Shown here in pieces: positions 12,826 to 25,447 of a stretch of DNA of 64,000 nt. Below the pieces are notes generated by a model. That model saw only the letters and a list, made by a program, of their open reading frames with translations, had not been told where the DNA came from and searched no databases. A program made the translations under genes and the position numbers. This DNA comes from Atrina japonica. Taxonomy: Eukaryota; Mollusca; Bivalvia; Pterioida; Pinnidae. The stretch spans positions 479,501-543,500 of the forward strand of contig BROG01000462.1 of NCBI GenBank assembly GCA_030159075.1, given 5' to 3'. The number at the start of each line of letters is the position of its first letter. Position 1 is the first letter of the stretch.

Positions 12826-12915
12826 GACAAACAGTATTCCCCCACCCTACCTTCAAACAGGCCCACCCGTATTATTGAATCCCGAAAGAGTGGTGCCACA
12901 TTCTGAGTCTGCTTC
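12826..12915 (+). CDS. Coiled-coil protein, second visible exon
   Basis: A 90-nt exon between ttttcag and gtaagt. It takes one base to complete the Gly codon left by the previous exon and ends with two bases of a Ser codon. The peptide is Pro-rich: TNSIPPPYLQTGPPVLLNPE, then RVVPHSESAS. IPPPY could be a proline-motif ligand for WW or SH3 domains; that is inference from the motif alone. Phase agreement on both sides supports the exon although it is too short to stand out by itself. Confidence 0.75.
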
Positions 12916-13250
12916 GTAAGTATTCCACTTGTGTTAAAAAAAATCCTCCAAAACAGCTCCTTCAAATTTCATGAAAAGAGAGATTTGTTCACTTCAGGAT
13001 TTGTTTGCATGGTTAAGTAGATTCTGAGCACTGTTTGTCATATTACTTGCAAAACTTTGATGGATAGATAGTTTCCCTGAGTAGCCACAACATGCATCTT
13101 ATTACTGGACATACCTAGTTACCAGCCCCTGTAATATTTGTACATGTACTAAGGAAATGAACTTTGCTATACAGCCAACAAATATGGGTTACTGTGGTTT
13201 TACGTACTAAACATAATTACATAAAAGGTTAATATAGGTAGATGTAGATA

Positions 13251-13490
13251 AGGGCCATCTTGGACAAGTGGTTAGAGTGTCTTGCCTTAAAACACGGAAC
13301 TCTCACCTCTAGACGGTGTATGTACAAGTCCTGCTGGAGCCTTTGCTGACTACATGTATGTGAGAAAGTTTTGTAGTTTACTGGTCAGTGGTCTTGTACA
13401 CAGGTTCTCTCCTCTAACACTAATAGAGACTGACCACTATTGTTTGAAAGAAAAATTGTTGAGGGTGGCATAAAGCAACATTCAGAAAAA
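13251..13490 (+). mobile_element. tRNA-derived SINE, family A
   Basis: It has the same layout as the copy at 395-660: an A-box-like tggacaagtgg, the word aactctcacctct, a decayed B box (acaagtcc), then ggttctctcctct, a decayed actggctgccac word and ttgttgagggtggc. It ends near aaagcaacattcag. Confidence 0.75.
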
Positions 13491-14474
13491 CAGCATAAAA
13501 TGATGTAGATTGATACCAAATAAAGTTAATGCAGGGGTAAAAACTAGAACAGCAATAAGTAAAACAAAATCGTTGTTTGTAGGTACGTACCATATACATC
13601 GGTTTCCCTCGTAATTGTTTGCCAGAAATACAAACAGTACACAATCACTCAGTTGTATGTATTTATCGTGTATACATTCTTTCTTTGATATTGCTTGTAC
13701 CTAACTTGGTACTAATTGTATTTAAAAAGTTTTAAATTTCACTCTACTAATTGTCGTTCATAGAGAATTGCCGGAGGGTATGAAAAGGGGTCATGTTACA
13801 CGCTGACCGTGCTTGACCTTGCCCTATTATAATGGATATAAATTTGCGGCTGTCATATGCAAGAGATGGTTATCGGTTAGACTGAACTAGAACAGAAGGG
13901 TCTCGTCTTGTGTCAAGAAAGACGACAGACAGTCCTGTATATATACAACCAAGACTGTCTCGTCATGGAGTATTAATCGGAGAATGTAAATGAACAATGC
14001 GTCAACAACAACACGTGTTACAACAGACAAATAATCCGTAGATATTATTGTAGATATTATTCGCTATTATACATTGTCTTAAATGGCAATAGGGATACAA
14101 GTCTGCCACTTGATATCTTGATATGAAATTTATTGTGTAAAAATTTCATTTTGTGCCTTTGATAGAAATAATAGCCAGATGATATTGTGTGATGTAGCAT
14201 TATGTATAATACATGTACATTGTAAGTTGTATGTTGAGACCATTCATGCATAATTTGACTGCAATCCATAAATCTTCTTTGAAGTACATACAGTTCACAT
14301 TCTAAATAGTGATGTTTTGACACTATTTTTAGTTTATTTTGTTTATTTATCTAAAGCCAAATGTATTTTACCTGTAATTCATTGGTATACTGTGGGTGGA
14401 TCCAAGGGTAGGGTTGAGATATGGTTTGCATAACATACATAGATGTATAGGAAATCCTGGTCTGCCATTTCATG

Positions 14475-14501
14475 CACACACACACACACACACACACACC
14501 T

Positions 14502-14532
<31 letters not shown>

Positions 14533-14551
14533 CACACACACACACACACAA
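14475..14551. repeat. (CA)n microsatellite
   Basis: CA runs interrupted twice by cctacac. Confidence 0.9.
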
Positions 14552-14912
14552 TAGGGTGAGAAAAATGTACTTGTCTACTCCTCCTAGATGAGTGAAAATG
14601 GCTTGAGGATGAGTAGGTAGGAGTGGGTACTCATCTCCAGTGACAAGTCATTTTTCGTCTAGATCAAAAACATCTTACTTTTTAGCCTCTAAAATTGTCC
14701 ATGACCACAGCACTTTCAAAATCCTTTACTTCCATTTTAATTAACTATAGATACCATATCAAAGAAATAAAAAATAGTACCCTAAGTCTGTTTTTTCCAT
14801 GAAAGTTTATATAAAAAATTGGGACAAGCTGATGGTGTCTAGGGATGAATGGTTTTGATAATTACTCGTCCCACAAGACGGGTGATTTTTAAAAAAATTT
14901 TCTCGCCCTGCA
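14551..14912. mobile_element. Possible TIR element with agggygaga ends
   Basis: The left end reads tagggtgagaaaaat, and the reverse complement of the right end reads cagggcgagaaaattttt. Both ends abut CA microsatellite sequence. There is no coding potential. The match is short, so this is a tentative call. Confidence 0.4.
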
Positions 14913-16984
14913 TACAAACACACACACACATACAGATTCAACACACCCACATGTGTACAGGCTTGTGCACATGTACACACTCATGTACATATACAAACAC
15001 ATCAGTTTTAATCTTTACAAGTCCCTCCTTAATTCTGGTTCCAAGATCTGAAAAAAATGGTAAATGTACATTACAACATTTTAACTAAAACAGAAAAATT
15101 GAATTTTAGACTTGTTTTGTTTAAAAAAACTATTTTTTTTTTTTAAATTCCAATTTAGGAATTTTTGTGTAATTTTTGGAATATCGAACTTGCAAATGTC
15201 CTAGGAAAAACCCTGTTTGCACATCTGTCTCTCGGTGTATTTTTTAACCAACCTATTTTTTTCTTTGCCGTGTAAGATATATTTCTGCTCCACCTTGAAA
15301 TAAGGTAACAGCAGAGTTGTAAAAAATGTATGAAAGGAAAAAAATTAAATCAATAGAGAGGGTGGAAATATACAACTTCCGAAAGACTAATAATACTTAT
15401 TATTCATTTACACTCAACTGCACTGTATGATATGAAAACAAACACTGCGTTTATTAAGTTACGCTTATTAAGTTGTGTACATTGTACATTCATCATTTAA
15501 ATATGCTAATTTAATTTGTACCTAAAAACCCTTGACAGGCTTAATACAGGGTCACAACCTGTCACCTCATGTGACCTTTCTTGTCTTTTTATTGATCTGT
15601 ATAATAAGTGGTAAAAATTCTTTACATCAAATGCATATTTCAGAGCTAGAAATTAACCATTTGTAATTATATCAACAGCGTCATACTTTATGTGAAGAAT
15701 TTGACCCTTTGTATCAGGGTCATACTAATGATGGGATAGAATTTAACCCGATGGAATGATCTAATATCATTGTCATAATTATGGGGTAGATATTAATTCT
15801 TTGTTATGAATGATACATGTACATTTGTCAATTCTCAAGATTCATAATGACGTCATTCCTTTATCCTACAATGTAATTAACACATCGACCCCTATGGTCA
15901 AATTTAGACTTGTCTAAATCAATAAAAAATATGGTCTGCTGTCGTAATTCAAGGGTGAATAATTGTAATAAGTTGTAGAATTTAGATTCCAAGTCATACA
16001 CTCTGATTTCTGACATTGGACTTACCATTCCTGGAATTAGATGAGTCCAAATTTTGCAATAGGGGTTGATGAGTTTAAAAGGCATATATCTTGCTGCAGA
16101 GTTTCCAAAGAAATGACTTATTTACATTTTATTTACAAATGATAGTTTGGTACAGCTTATTTTGTATAGTAAAACATTTTTCTTCCTTTTTTCCCTGCCT
16201 TATCAAGTTCAAAATAAAAAGTATACACAAAAAAAAGTTTTGAAATGATTCACAATATCTTATATGCGAGTGAGCGGTGATTTTTTTTTTTATGCACGTG
16301 ATACATTTCAGTCTGAGTCATAAATGTAGATGTCCAGATCTCTCATCCCTGCCGAGAATTTTCTGATTCTCTTATTCCTGTCATGCACATCAAGTTGTGT
16401 GTGTTTTTATATGCCTTTTGTTGGTCTGTTTTCTATCATGTATTGGAATATTTTTATCCTTTTCAATTGCTTCCTTTTGATTTGAACTGTAACTCGTCTA
16501 AGTGTATGCCGCCATGTAAACAGTGCACATTTTTTCCCCTTCTTTTCTTTTTGTTTTTTTGCCTTGTGGAAATTTTTAAAATGATGAAAAACCACAAAAA
16601 AAAAAAAAATTAAATTAAATATTGGAACAGAGTTCATTTGGATACATGTAATCTGTATCTCCATTAAAGCTGTGATATTGTTATAAGATGGATTGGTAAA
16701 TCTAATTGTTAGTGAGATCACTATATTTATTGCAGTAAAGATGTATTATTTGTTGTCGTTGCATTAAAATTTAAATAAGGGAATTGGAATGGGTCTATGT
16801 CCAAGGGGACCTGCTTTGAGAGGTCACATGTCGTATTATTGTTTTTCAAAAGGTCCATTGAATTGATTTGTAATTTCCTCGCAAACTGAAGTTTGGAGAG
16901 CATTAAGCATTTTTCCTGTACGAACATTCCTGCATGTCCGCTATGCTTATCTTTCTTACCACTCTCCATGTAGTTTCTGCATTT

Positions 16985-17083
16985 TTAACTAATTGACCCC
17001 TAAAGACACATTTGGACTGGCCCAAGTTAAGTAAGTAATTGATTTACAAAAGAGTCCATTGTTTTACAAGGGTTGATTATGAA
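16985..17083 (-). mobile_element. 91-bp TIR element copy
   Basis: Reads ttaactaattgacccctaaa at the left, then acatttggactgg, gatttacaaaagagtccatt and agggttgat. This is the reverse complement of the family consensus. Confidence 0.8.
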
Positions 17084-17327
17084 GTTTTGCAGATTTTAGC
17101 TATAGTATGGCAATACTGTGGACAAGTTTTGTACTGCTCACCCCCTTATTTACAGAGTTTTTTTGCCATTTGTTATTTGAAAAGCAAAGTTATTTTAGTC
17201 ACTTGTGGTTCCTGATTTAAAGAAGGGTTCTGTTTCTTATGAGAGTGATAATCATTTTTACATCAGAAGTAAAGGCAGTATATTTGAATTGCCAAATATT
17301 TACATCTTCGTTTTTGTTTTGTTTTAG

Positions 17328-17521
17328 ATATGAAAGAGGTTTTGCACCGAATGTTTCTCTGGCGCCACCTTCACAACAAAAGTCAAATGTGTGCGATGTC
17401 AATGATGAGGAGGATGAGAAGGACAGAAAGACGAAAATATTGTCCAGTATTCTCGATAAACAGCAAAGTAAAGAGTGGGACTTGCCCAGCGAATCGGATG
17501 ACTCCTTACAACCATCCGATG
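17328..17521 (+). CDS. Coiled-coil protein, third visible exon
   Basis: A 194-nt exon between gttttag and gtaagt. It contributes the last base of a Ser codon, then YERGFAPNVSLAPPSQQKS, an acidic run DVNDEEDEKDRKTK, an amphipathic ILSSILDKQQSKEWDLP, and an acidic Ser-rich end SESDDSLQPSD. It leaves one base of a Gly codon. The composition suggests a flexible linker before the coiled coil. I see no catalytic motif. Codon-like content, both splice sites and phase fit make this one of the best-supported exons. Confidence 0.85.
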
Positions 17522-17686
17522 GTAAGTTACAACTGTCTAATGTAATGCCAATGTTCCTTTGAATTATTGGTTAGAACACAGTACTTGAAATCCATGACAT
17601 CTCTCATGTCCATGTGACGCAGTGTACTAGTATTTTGTAGTAGTTTGTGAAATAGATTGATGCTCATGGTAACTTTTATTTAACAG
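17522..17686 (+). other. Short intron of the coiled-coil gene
   Basis: GT-AG intron of 165 bp, ending tttatttaacag. Confidence 0.85.
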
Positions 17687-17880
17687 GGGAAGAATGCCGA
17701 TCTCCAGAGGTCAGAAGTACGGTTGAAACAGAACTTAACATGATTCGACAAGCTCTGGACAGTATGGCGAAGTGCAGTAAAGAAGAAAAAGAAAATATCA
17801 TCCGAGAGTTCTCGAAGCTGAGAGCTCAAAGTGAAGAATATCTTCAAAACACAGTTCATGCCAATCACTCACTAAAACAG
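17687..17880 (+). CDS. Coiled-coil protein, fourth visible exon
   Basis: A 194-nt exon between ttaacag and gtacat. Two bases finish the Gly codon, then the frame runs to the exon end in phase 0. The peptide reads EECRSPEVRSTVETELNMIR, then QALDSMAKCSKEEKENIIRE and FSKLRAQSEEYLQNTVHANH. From about ETELNMI onward there is a heptad pattern of hydrophobic residues with many Glu, Lys and Gln, as in a coiled coil. The next exon continues the helix without a break. Confidence 0.88.
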
Positions 17881-18133
17881 GTACATCACAAATTACGTTG
17901 AAATGTTCTTTGTGTTGAATGGTCAATAAAAATGATGAAGTATTCAAGCTGCCAGGTACCCCTATTTTCAGGTCACATGTGTCACAATAAATTTTTCATC
18001 ATATATCATACCCCTGCCTGTTGTAATTCATCTTTTAGATGTGACACAATTCAGTGTGTGGAGAATCACCACCCAAAAAACTCATTTCATTCTTGTTTCT
18101 GTTTTGGTTTTATTTGTGTATGTATATATGTGT

Positions 18134-18142
18134 ACACACACA

Positions 18143-18192
<50 letters not shown>
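18134..18192. repeat. (CA)n microsatellite
   Basis: About 28 CA units with one interruption. Confidence 0.9.
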
Positions 18193-18193
<1 letters not shown>

Positions 18194-18345
18194 GTAGAAT
18201 CTTGTTGTCTTGAAGTTCATGGGACCCCTATTCCTTTAGATATCCAGAATTCAAGATAACCAAAATTTAATCAAAGTTTATTTATCTATCAATCAAAATC
18301 AGGACTGGTTCAACTTCCATATAACTGGAATTTGGTCTCATCATA

Positions 18346-18459
<114 letters not shown>

Positions 18460-19011
18460 GTACACACACACACACACATTTATACATTTACTCACAAACT
18501 GTCTGAAAAATTTTCAGGACAGTTTTTGTTTGTCTAGAAGCTTTTATGAAAGTACAACATATACAAAATGAAATTGACATTGTTGATTGAAGAAACAGTA
18601 TAATTTGATCCATTATCTTCCTGACCTTTTCACTATAAATAATTTCTGATCATTATGCAGTTGTCACATATTGTTTATAGGAGGTAACTTAATTATATAA
18701 CGGCATTAAGTTAAGATCTTCTTTCTGACCAGTATGTTTTCAGACATTTGTATATCGACCAGCGGATGTGTGTCTGCGTAGATGATGCAAGACTGTTCAA
18801 AAGTTCACCACAGTAAATCGTATATGTACTTTTACCTGACAGTTTGTCTCAACTGTCATATTAAGATGTAATACAGTACACTGGGTGGTTTGCCCCAAAG
18901 CCAAATTGTTCACACTGATACACATAGCTGACTTAGTTGTTGAGTCAGGTGGCCATAATCATACTGTGAAATGAAAAGTGCAGTTTACAATGCTGGTAAA
19001 ATTTGTAGATA

Positions 19012-19012
19012 C

Positions 19013-19048
<36 letters not shown>

Positions 19049-19090
19049 TGGAAGAGACACACAGAAAGAGAAAGAGAGAGACAGACAGAC
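19012..19090. repeat. (GA)n / (CAGA)n microsatellite
   Basis: Mixed GA and CAGA units. Confidence 0.85.
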
Positions 19091-19308
19091 AGAGACAGGA
19101 AAGACAGAAACATAGATTGAAATTCAGATGGAGAAGCAATATGACACACCTTAACACATGTGTAATCAATTGCACATATGTACACATACTTACATGCAAA
19201 CATACACACATACTTAGTATTCATACATAAGTCTATACGTATACCCAAATTTCTGTTTATACATGTACATGTACATGTATATACAATGAATTTTTTTGTC
19301 TTTTAAAG

Positions 19309-19494
19309 GAATTGGCATCACAGAAATTATCAACAAAAGAAAAAGTAAATAAACTAAATGAGGAAAATGTGAAGTTAGAAAAAGAGATAGAACGAATTCG
19401 CATCGAGTCGGAATGTAGGTTAGAAAAAGCAGAAGATGATAAAGAGAAACTTATGAAAGAAATCAAACGATTGCAGAGCCAAGAAGAGGCTGAG
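19309..19494 (+). CDS. Coiled-coil protein, fifth visible exon
   Basis: A 186-nt exon, exactly 62 codons, phase 0 at both ends, between ttttaaag and gtaaga. The peptide is a continuous coiled coil: ELASQKLSTKEKVNKLNEEN, then VKLEKEIERIRIESECRLEK and AEDDKEKLMKEIKRLQSQEE. Leu/Ile/Val recur at heptad spacing and Lys/Glu dominate. Such a segment usually mediates dimerisation or scaffolding. The next supported exon is 32 kb downstream and also begins in phase 0. Confidence 0.88.
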
Positions 19495-19735
19495 GTAAGA
19501 TTTGCCAGTTTCTGTCACATGTATTTGCCATGGGCCCTCCCTAATAAGGCCACATAACTGAGCAATTCAAAGTGGTCTGATCAGTGAGGTGGTCTCTTAG
19601 GTATCAAATTGGGGAAAAAACACCTATATTTTGCATTGGGAATAAGGGCCGAATTTTCGACCTCATTGAAACTATGGGAAAAGGCCTGGAGGTTGTCTCC
19701 TTAATGAGCTCATCTTTAGATGATGTTCAACTGTA

Positions 19736-19911
19736 TACAGTGTAACCTCTGTTGTAATGCTTCCTTTTCAATTTTCCACCTCGCTTATATAGCTGCATTT
19801 TTTGAAAATCCACCCATCTAATTTTCCCTATAAATTCATTTAAGATATCCATCAACCTAATGCCAAACCCCTTTATAATGCCAAATTTAGGCTGAACAAG
19901 GTTTTACCGTA
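19736..19911. mobile_element. pogo/Tc1-mariner-like MITE
   Basis: Starts tacagtgtaacctctgttgt and ends aacaaggttttaccgta. The ends are inverted relative to each other with TA borders. The interior (aatgcc, cctataaattcatttaa) is non-coding. Confidence 0.6.
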
Positions 19912-20619
19912 TTTGAATCATGGGTTTGGTGAATGTGAATGCCTGTTGAAAGTGAAGAATAAAGATTTACATCAATGGCATAAATGGAGGGAAAACATGA
20001 CCAGTGTTAATGTATCTTTCGTCAAATGAATATGTAAATACACAGCTGTTTCTCTGAATTGCCCTTAAGAAAAAAGGTGTATGTGTGAAATATATATTTA
20101 TAAGTAGATATTATTATTTTATATACTAACTATATTTCAATAACCCACAGAAAACTAGCATATATTTATGTGCATGCTAAATGCATTCAATTTATTATTT
20201 TGTTTAGATTTTTGTCGATTATTGAAATTAAGTTAAGTTATAAAACCATCTGAGAGAAAGAAATTTCATCCACTTTAAGTGCTTGGTGTACTTTTATGCA
20301 TTTGTTGAAGTTACAGATGCTCAGTATATGCTTGGAAGATATCTTAATTAAATAAGTGCTCATGTTATGATTATTTTATTTGCATTCATTTTGGTATGTT
20401 AATGTATGGCTGTTTTCAATGCATGACTGCCTACTGTAAGATCTAGGAGTATGTCAAATGACTGTATGTGTATATTTATTTGACACAGAGTCAATAGCAA
20501 CATGTACCTTCATTAGAATTCATTTCCTGTTGTAAAACTAGCTCTTGAGTTTATCAAGGTTTTTATCAAAGAAATCATTCTGTTGTGTGCATGGCAATGC
20601 AATACATCGGTTAATGGGT

Positions 20620-20900
20620 CTGTATCTGTCTGTTCTGCTAATTATCTGTATCTGTCCATCTTGCTAATTATCTGTATCTGCCTGTCTTGTTAATTATCTG
20701 TATCTGTCTGTCTTGTTAGTTATCTGTATCTGTCTGTCTTGTTAGTTATCTGTCTGTCTTGTAAGTTATCTGTGTCTGTCTTGTTAGTTATCTGTATCTG
20801 TCTGTCTTGTTACTTATCTGTATCTGTCTGTCTTGTTAGTTATCTGTATCTGTCTGTCTTGCTAGTTATCTGTCTTGGTATTTGTATGTATCTGTCTGTC
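20620..20900. repeat. 26-bp minisatellite
   Basis: About ten copies of a unit built on ttatctgtatctgtctgtct plus tgttag, with some shortened copies. Confidence 0.9.
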
Positions 20901-21039
20901 GTACCTCATGGTTTGGTTTTGAAGAGAAAATTCACTTGATGTTTTTTGTGATGAGTTCCATTCTAGTCTACAACACTAAAAAAATTCACTCTGGCCAGTG
21001 AACCAGAAATTTTACTAGCCAGCCGGGAACTTTTACTCG

Positions 21040-21042
<3 letters not shown>

Positions 21043-21097
<55 letters not shown>

Positions 21098-21117
21098 GTG
21101 TGTGTGTGTGTGTGTGC
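21043..21117. repeat. (TA)n(TG)n microsatellite
   Basis: About 24 TA units followed by about 11 TG units. Confidence 0.95.
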
Positions 21118-22167
21118 ATGTGTTCTTAAAAAATCCACTGGATGAAAATATAGAAATGAAATAAAATCTAATGTTCTAAGTTTATGTAACATTTTATTGT
21201 TTCAATCCATTTAAAACATGGTTTTAACGGTTGACCTTTTTGTGTAAGAGGAGTGTTTATATGCCTATCATATTTGTAGTTCTACTTTGATGCAACCTTT
21301 TTGTTTTTTAAATTTTTAACGCCAGTTTCTTTTCGACAGAATTTACAAAACAGAGACTGCCCACAAGAATTGTAAATTTTGTCTGTAAGTTAAAATCTAG
21401 AGTCCAACACCCGTGAACAGTTCTTTAATTTATAGGTGTTTGTCCAACAATCGGTATCTCGATTTTAATTTCCAGTTCCGAGTGGTTAACCCCATTGGGG
21501 ATTCTGTCGCGGCGGCCGTTTTAATTGTGTTGACCCACAATTCGGCCACGTTAGAATCCCCAAAGGAATTAGGCTGTGGTCTGCTTGTCCTCCTCGTCGA
21601 ACACTAGGCCGAACTTTCTGCGCCAATTTTACCACTTAAAAATCGCTTAAAATTAAAAATCGAAATTGGGGCATGGCCTAGTCGAACACTAGCCATAACA
21701 CTGTTCCAGTATTCCTTTAACCAAGATTTTAAACTCAGAAGTGTCTAATGATAAATTCGAAGAAAAAAAATGTCTCGTGTGCTGTTAGGAAAATTTCAAG
21801 TCGAAAACATGAGAGCAATACAACACGTAATCCACGTGCGTTAGACGCTCTAGTTAACCAAATTGGTTGTTGTTAAGCGCATAACAGACCATGATTTCTC
21901 TAACACAGTGAAAACCAAACTTTTGATTTTCGGTTCGAGGAAAAAACTGGTCGCAATGTGGCGACTGAATGAGGATAAACACTCGCCAAAATCTAAAAAT
22001 TGGTCGCATTTGCGAGTGATTTGGTCGCATTGTAGAGCACTGTCTAGTTTCCTAATAATTTCATTCAAGTTTTACATCGATTTGACAAAATTGAAATGCC
22101 CTGCATTTACTTTTCCATTATTTAAGGAAAAAGCTTCCAACAGTCAACACAGTACAGAACTTTAATA

Positions 22168-22265
22168 TTAACTCCTCGCTCACCTAAAAAGTATTGGACT
22201 CTTCTGTAAATCAATGACTTGGGCCAATTCAAATGTGTCTTTAGGGTACATGTAAATTGGTTTAA
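22168..22265 (+). mobile_element. 91-bp TIR element copy
   Basis: ttaactcc at the left, then ggactcttctgtaaatcaat, gacttgggcc and caaatgtgtctttaggg. The right inverted repeat is eroded. Confidence 0.7.
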
Positions 22266-22944
22266 AAGAAATTGTCGACATTGAAAAATTGTTTGCAAAT
22301 TTTCCCACTGTGGTTAAAATTCTAGTGCCACCATTTTAAATATTGTGTTATGTAGGAATATAAGGAACCTGCAAACTGTTGCTATATCTCCCCACTAGCC
22401 AACATAATGACTCCGATCATATATGTTAGCAATCTTGACCTGCTGAATCATCAGTTTCAAGCTGACCATTGGATACTGTATCCTGTTGACACATTGATAT
22501 ATGATAACTTGTGTGTGGTAGAGGGGGATTACAAATCAGTTATATAATAATGATGCATTTGTTAGTGGTTCACATGTTGACAAAGTTAACCCATAGTGAT
22601 GGGATGGCTGTGGTGTATCTTGTTGTTGACAGGTGTCTCTCGACTGCATGCCTAACCTACTTACAGCCCCTGTATGCTAATTATCTTACTGACAAATAAC
22701 ACTCATCAGCCCAAGTGACCTAGATGCATTTGACATGATTAATTAACTCCACAACAGCTGATAAATTTCAAGTAAACAAAGTATTACGGAGGAGACTCAT
22801 GGCTTACATACATCATGTGCTAAAATGACAATGCAGCTAGTAGTGTATATTGATTTGAAATTATGAAAAATCTTGCTCACTGCCCCCCTCTCTCTCTCAT
22901 GGGAAAGGTCTATATATTTATCAGGTTTTTGCTTCTCCATATGA

Positions 22945-22948
<4 letters not shown>

Positions 22949-23025
<77 letters not shown>
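22949..23025. repeat. (CT)n microsatellite
   Basis: About 38 uninterrupted CT units. Confidence 0.95.
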
Positions 23026-23028
<3 letters not shown>

Positions 23029-23301
23029 AATAGAGTGGTGAGGTAGAGTTTTCTCAGTTGCTACAAAACCAAATAATTACATTACAAATATATCTTAACT
23101 CAGTGTGTTAGAAAGAGGTACTTGTACGTATGACCTGATAGTCTGTGATCTCATTGGCAAGTCATTTTATGCTCTAGTTAATTGTCATACCATGTGTAGG
23201 ATAAAGAGACTGAAGAGAAATGGAGAAAACTAGCAAGTGTACAATAAATTAGCCATGTTGATATATTAAATGTGCAAGTGAAGGGATTTGACAAGTTATG
23301 C

Positions 23302-23370
23302 ACGGTACATTTTGGTTTTTGCTCCCCATTTAAAACTGGCTGCCAATTGTAACTGACCAAGGAAAATACT
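23302..23370 (+). mobile_element. SINE family A tail fragment
   Basis: The word ccccatttaaaactggctgc, then caattgtaactg and a decayed ttgttgag, match the 3' tail shared with 395-660. The head is missing. Confidence 0.45.
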
Positions 23371-23466
23371 GTTGAATAAATTACAAAACAGCGGTAGCAT
23401 ACACAATCACTTTGGAGAGCAGACAGAAATTAAACCTTTTCTTTCCTTCCTATTGTCATTGTCCTC

Positions 23467-23871
23467 TCAGGGCTGTAAGTACGCCTTGACATTTAATTGC
23501 CAAAAGGCGACCTACTCAGAATTTTACTCACCGTTTGACATTTTGATATCATTACCCTGCCTATTGGGTAGACCATTGTTTTACCGGGTTTTAGTGTAAC
23601 CTTCTTTTAGGTTAAATAAGCAATTAAATGGGCCTAAATCACGTTGACTTTAACATGCATCAGTCAGAAGAAAGGAAGTGTTTTATGACTCAGATTGGTT
23701 GAAAACAGTTCGGAATCAGCCAGAATACAACTTACAGATTCCAAGTACAATAACATTGCATTTATAGCGCCCCATTTACAGTTGCCAAAATGGCAAGTTA
23801 ATTGTGGGTATTTATAATTTTAGCTGCATATGCAACCAAATTACTTGCCACTTTGAGCCCTGCCTCTAATG
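23467..23871. mobile_element. Possible TIR element with CAGGGC termini
   Basis: The left end cagggctgtaagt and the reverse complement of the right end, cagggctcaaagt, match at 10 of 13 positions. The same 5 bases, cctct, lie immediately outside both ends, as expected for a target-site duplication. The 400-bp interior has no convincing coding frame and includes repeated variants of ccaaaaggcgac / gccaaaatggc. Confidence 0.5.
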
Positions 23872-24438
23872 TTTCTTTAATTACACCAAATTCTTTCTTT
23901 ATCAATAATTTTGCTGACTACGAATTCATGTAAGAAATTGTACCTATTCCTCCCATATTTTTTATGAATGATAATCTATAGAGACATCATGTCCAGTCAT
24001 ACCAGTCTGACCAGCAACTTTATAGGAGATAATTCCTGTAAATCACTGCAGTAATTGATCGATGGTCACTTAGCCATTGGTTTTTTCTCTCTCACACATT
24101 TTTTATTTACTTATGTACATAAATACATGTATATTTATTGTTCGGTCACATTGACCCAGATGAAAATTTCATAAGGGCCTGCAAAGGGAGAGAGGATGAT
24201 TTAAAGTGGTTGCCTAGGTAACTATATAATATTTTGTAGTCATTTTAAAGATACATAGATAATAAAAATAAAACCATGGTGATTGGACAGCTGCATGATT
24301 CTATTTTTCAAATTTTGGATTAGCATGTAAGACTTTGAATTACTTAAATGCATCAAGTATTGTTCAGGCATACATGCAGAATTCTTTTTACTACAATTCA
24401 GATTTCACAGCTTAGCATGTGATTAAATGTGATTATAT

Positions 24439-24582
<144 letters not shown>

Positions 24583-25009
24583 ATACAACACACACATTTG
24601 TGGCATTCCTGAACAGCTGCAGGTATATACATCAGTTCAAGAATATAATTCTGATAGCATTTGATATTTTATTTATATCTTGCATTGATACCATCATCAT
24701 CATCATCATTAGTTGCAGTGTCAATTTCCTCTCTGTAGCACACTCTCAAAGAAAAACAAATGCATTTATATTGAAGTTGTAACCTCTTCAAGTTTGTTCT
24801 AAGGTCATGTACAAAACTAAAGAGTAGTGAACAAATTTGAACTCTATATATCTGCTGCCATGAAGGGTTGAGCATTCCCTTGCTTCCTGATAACACCGGC
24901 CAAATTTTAAGTCATTCTAGAACATTTACATTAATTCACTGGTGACTCTGTTGAATGTAGAGCACCTGCTTTTCAAGTTATTGGCCACAAATCATTTACT
25001 TATACATTT

Positions 25010-25447
25010 ACCCTGACCATTTACCTATAAATACATTTACCACAATCATTTTGTATACTTTTTGTATACTCATTTACATATATTTACCTTGATTATTATT
25101 TACATAGATTTTTACCTTAATCATTTACATATATTTTCACTCCTGTCATTTACATATACATAGATTTTTACCTCAATCATTTACATATATTGTAACCCCC
25201 ATCATTCACCTACATGTATATTTTCATCCCAATTATTTAGATATATTTTCATCAAATATATTTTTCCCCCAATCATTGACAATGTACAATTACCTCAATC
25301 ATTTACATATATTTTCACCCAAATTATTTACATATATTTTCACCCCAATTATTTACATATATTTTTGCCCCAATCATCACAAATATTTTTTACCTTGATC
25401 ATTTACGTATATTTTCACCCCAAACATTTACGTATATTCCTACCCCT
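25010..25447. repeat. 26-bp degenerate minisatellite
   Basis: About 15 diverged units built on catttacatatattttcacc plus ccaatc. It ends where the SINE at 25448 begins, and one more unit-like fragment (ccccaatcgtttacatac) follows the SINE at about 25738, so the SINE inserted into the array. Confidence 0.85.

Larger units (their letters stand above)
12916..17327 (+). other. Intron of the coiled-coil gene
   Basis: GT-AG intron of 4,412 bp. It holds a SINE at 13251-13490, a CpG-bearing patch at 13780-14010, a CA microsatellite with an adjoining possible TIR element (14475-14912), and a 91-bp element copy at 16985-17083. The rest is AT-rich unique sequence. Confidence 0.7.
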
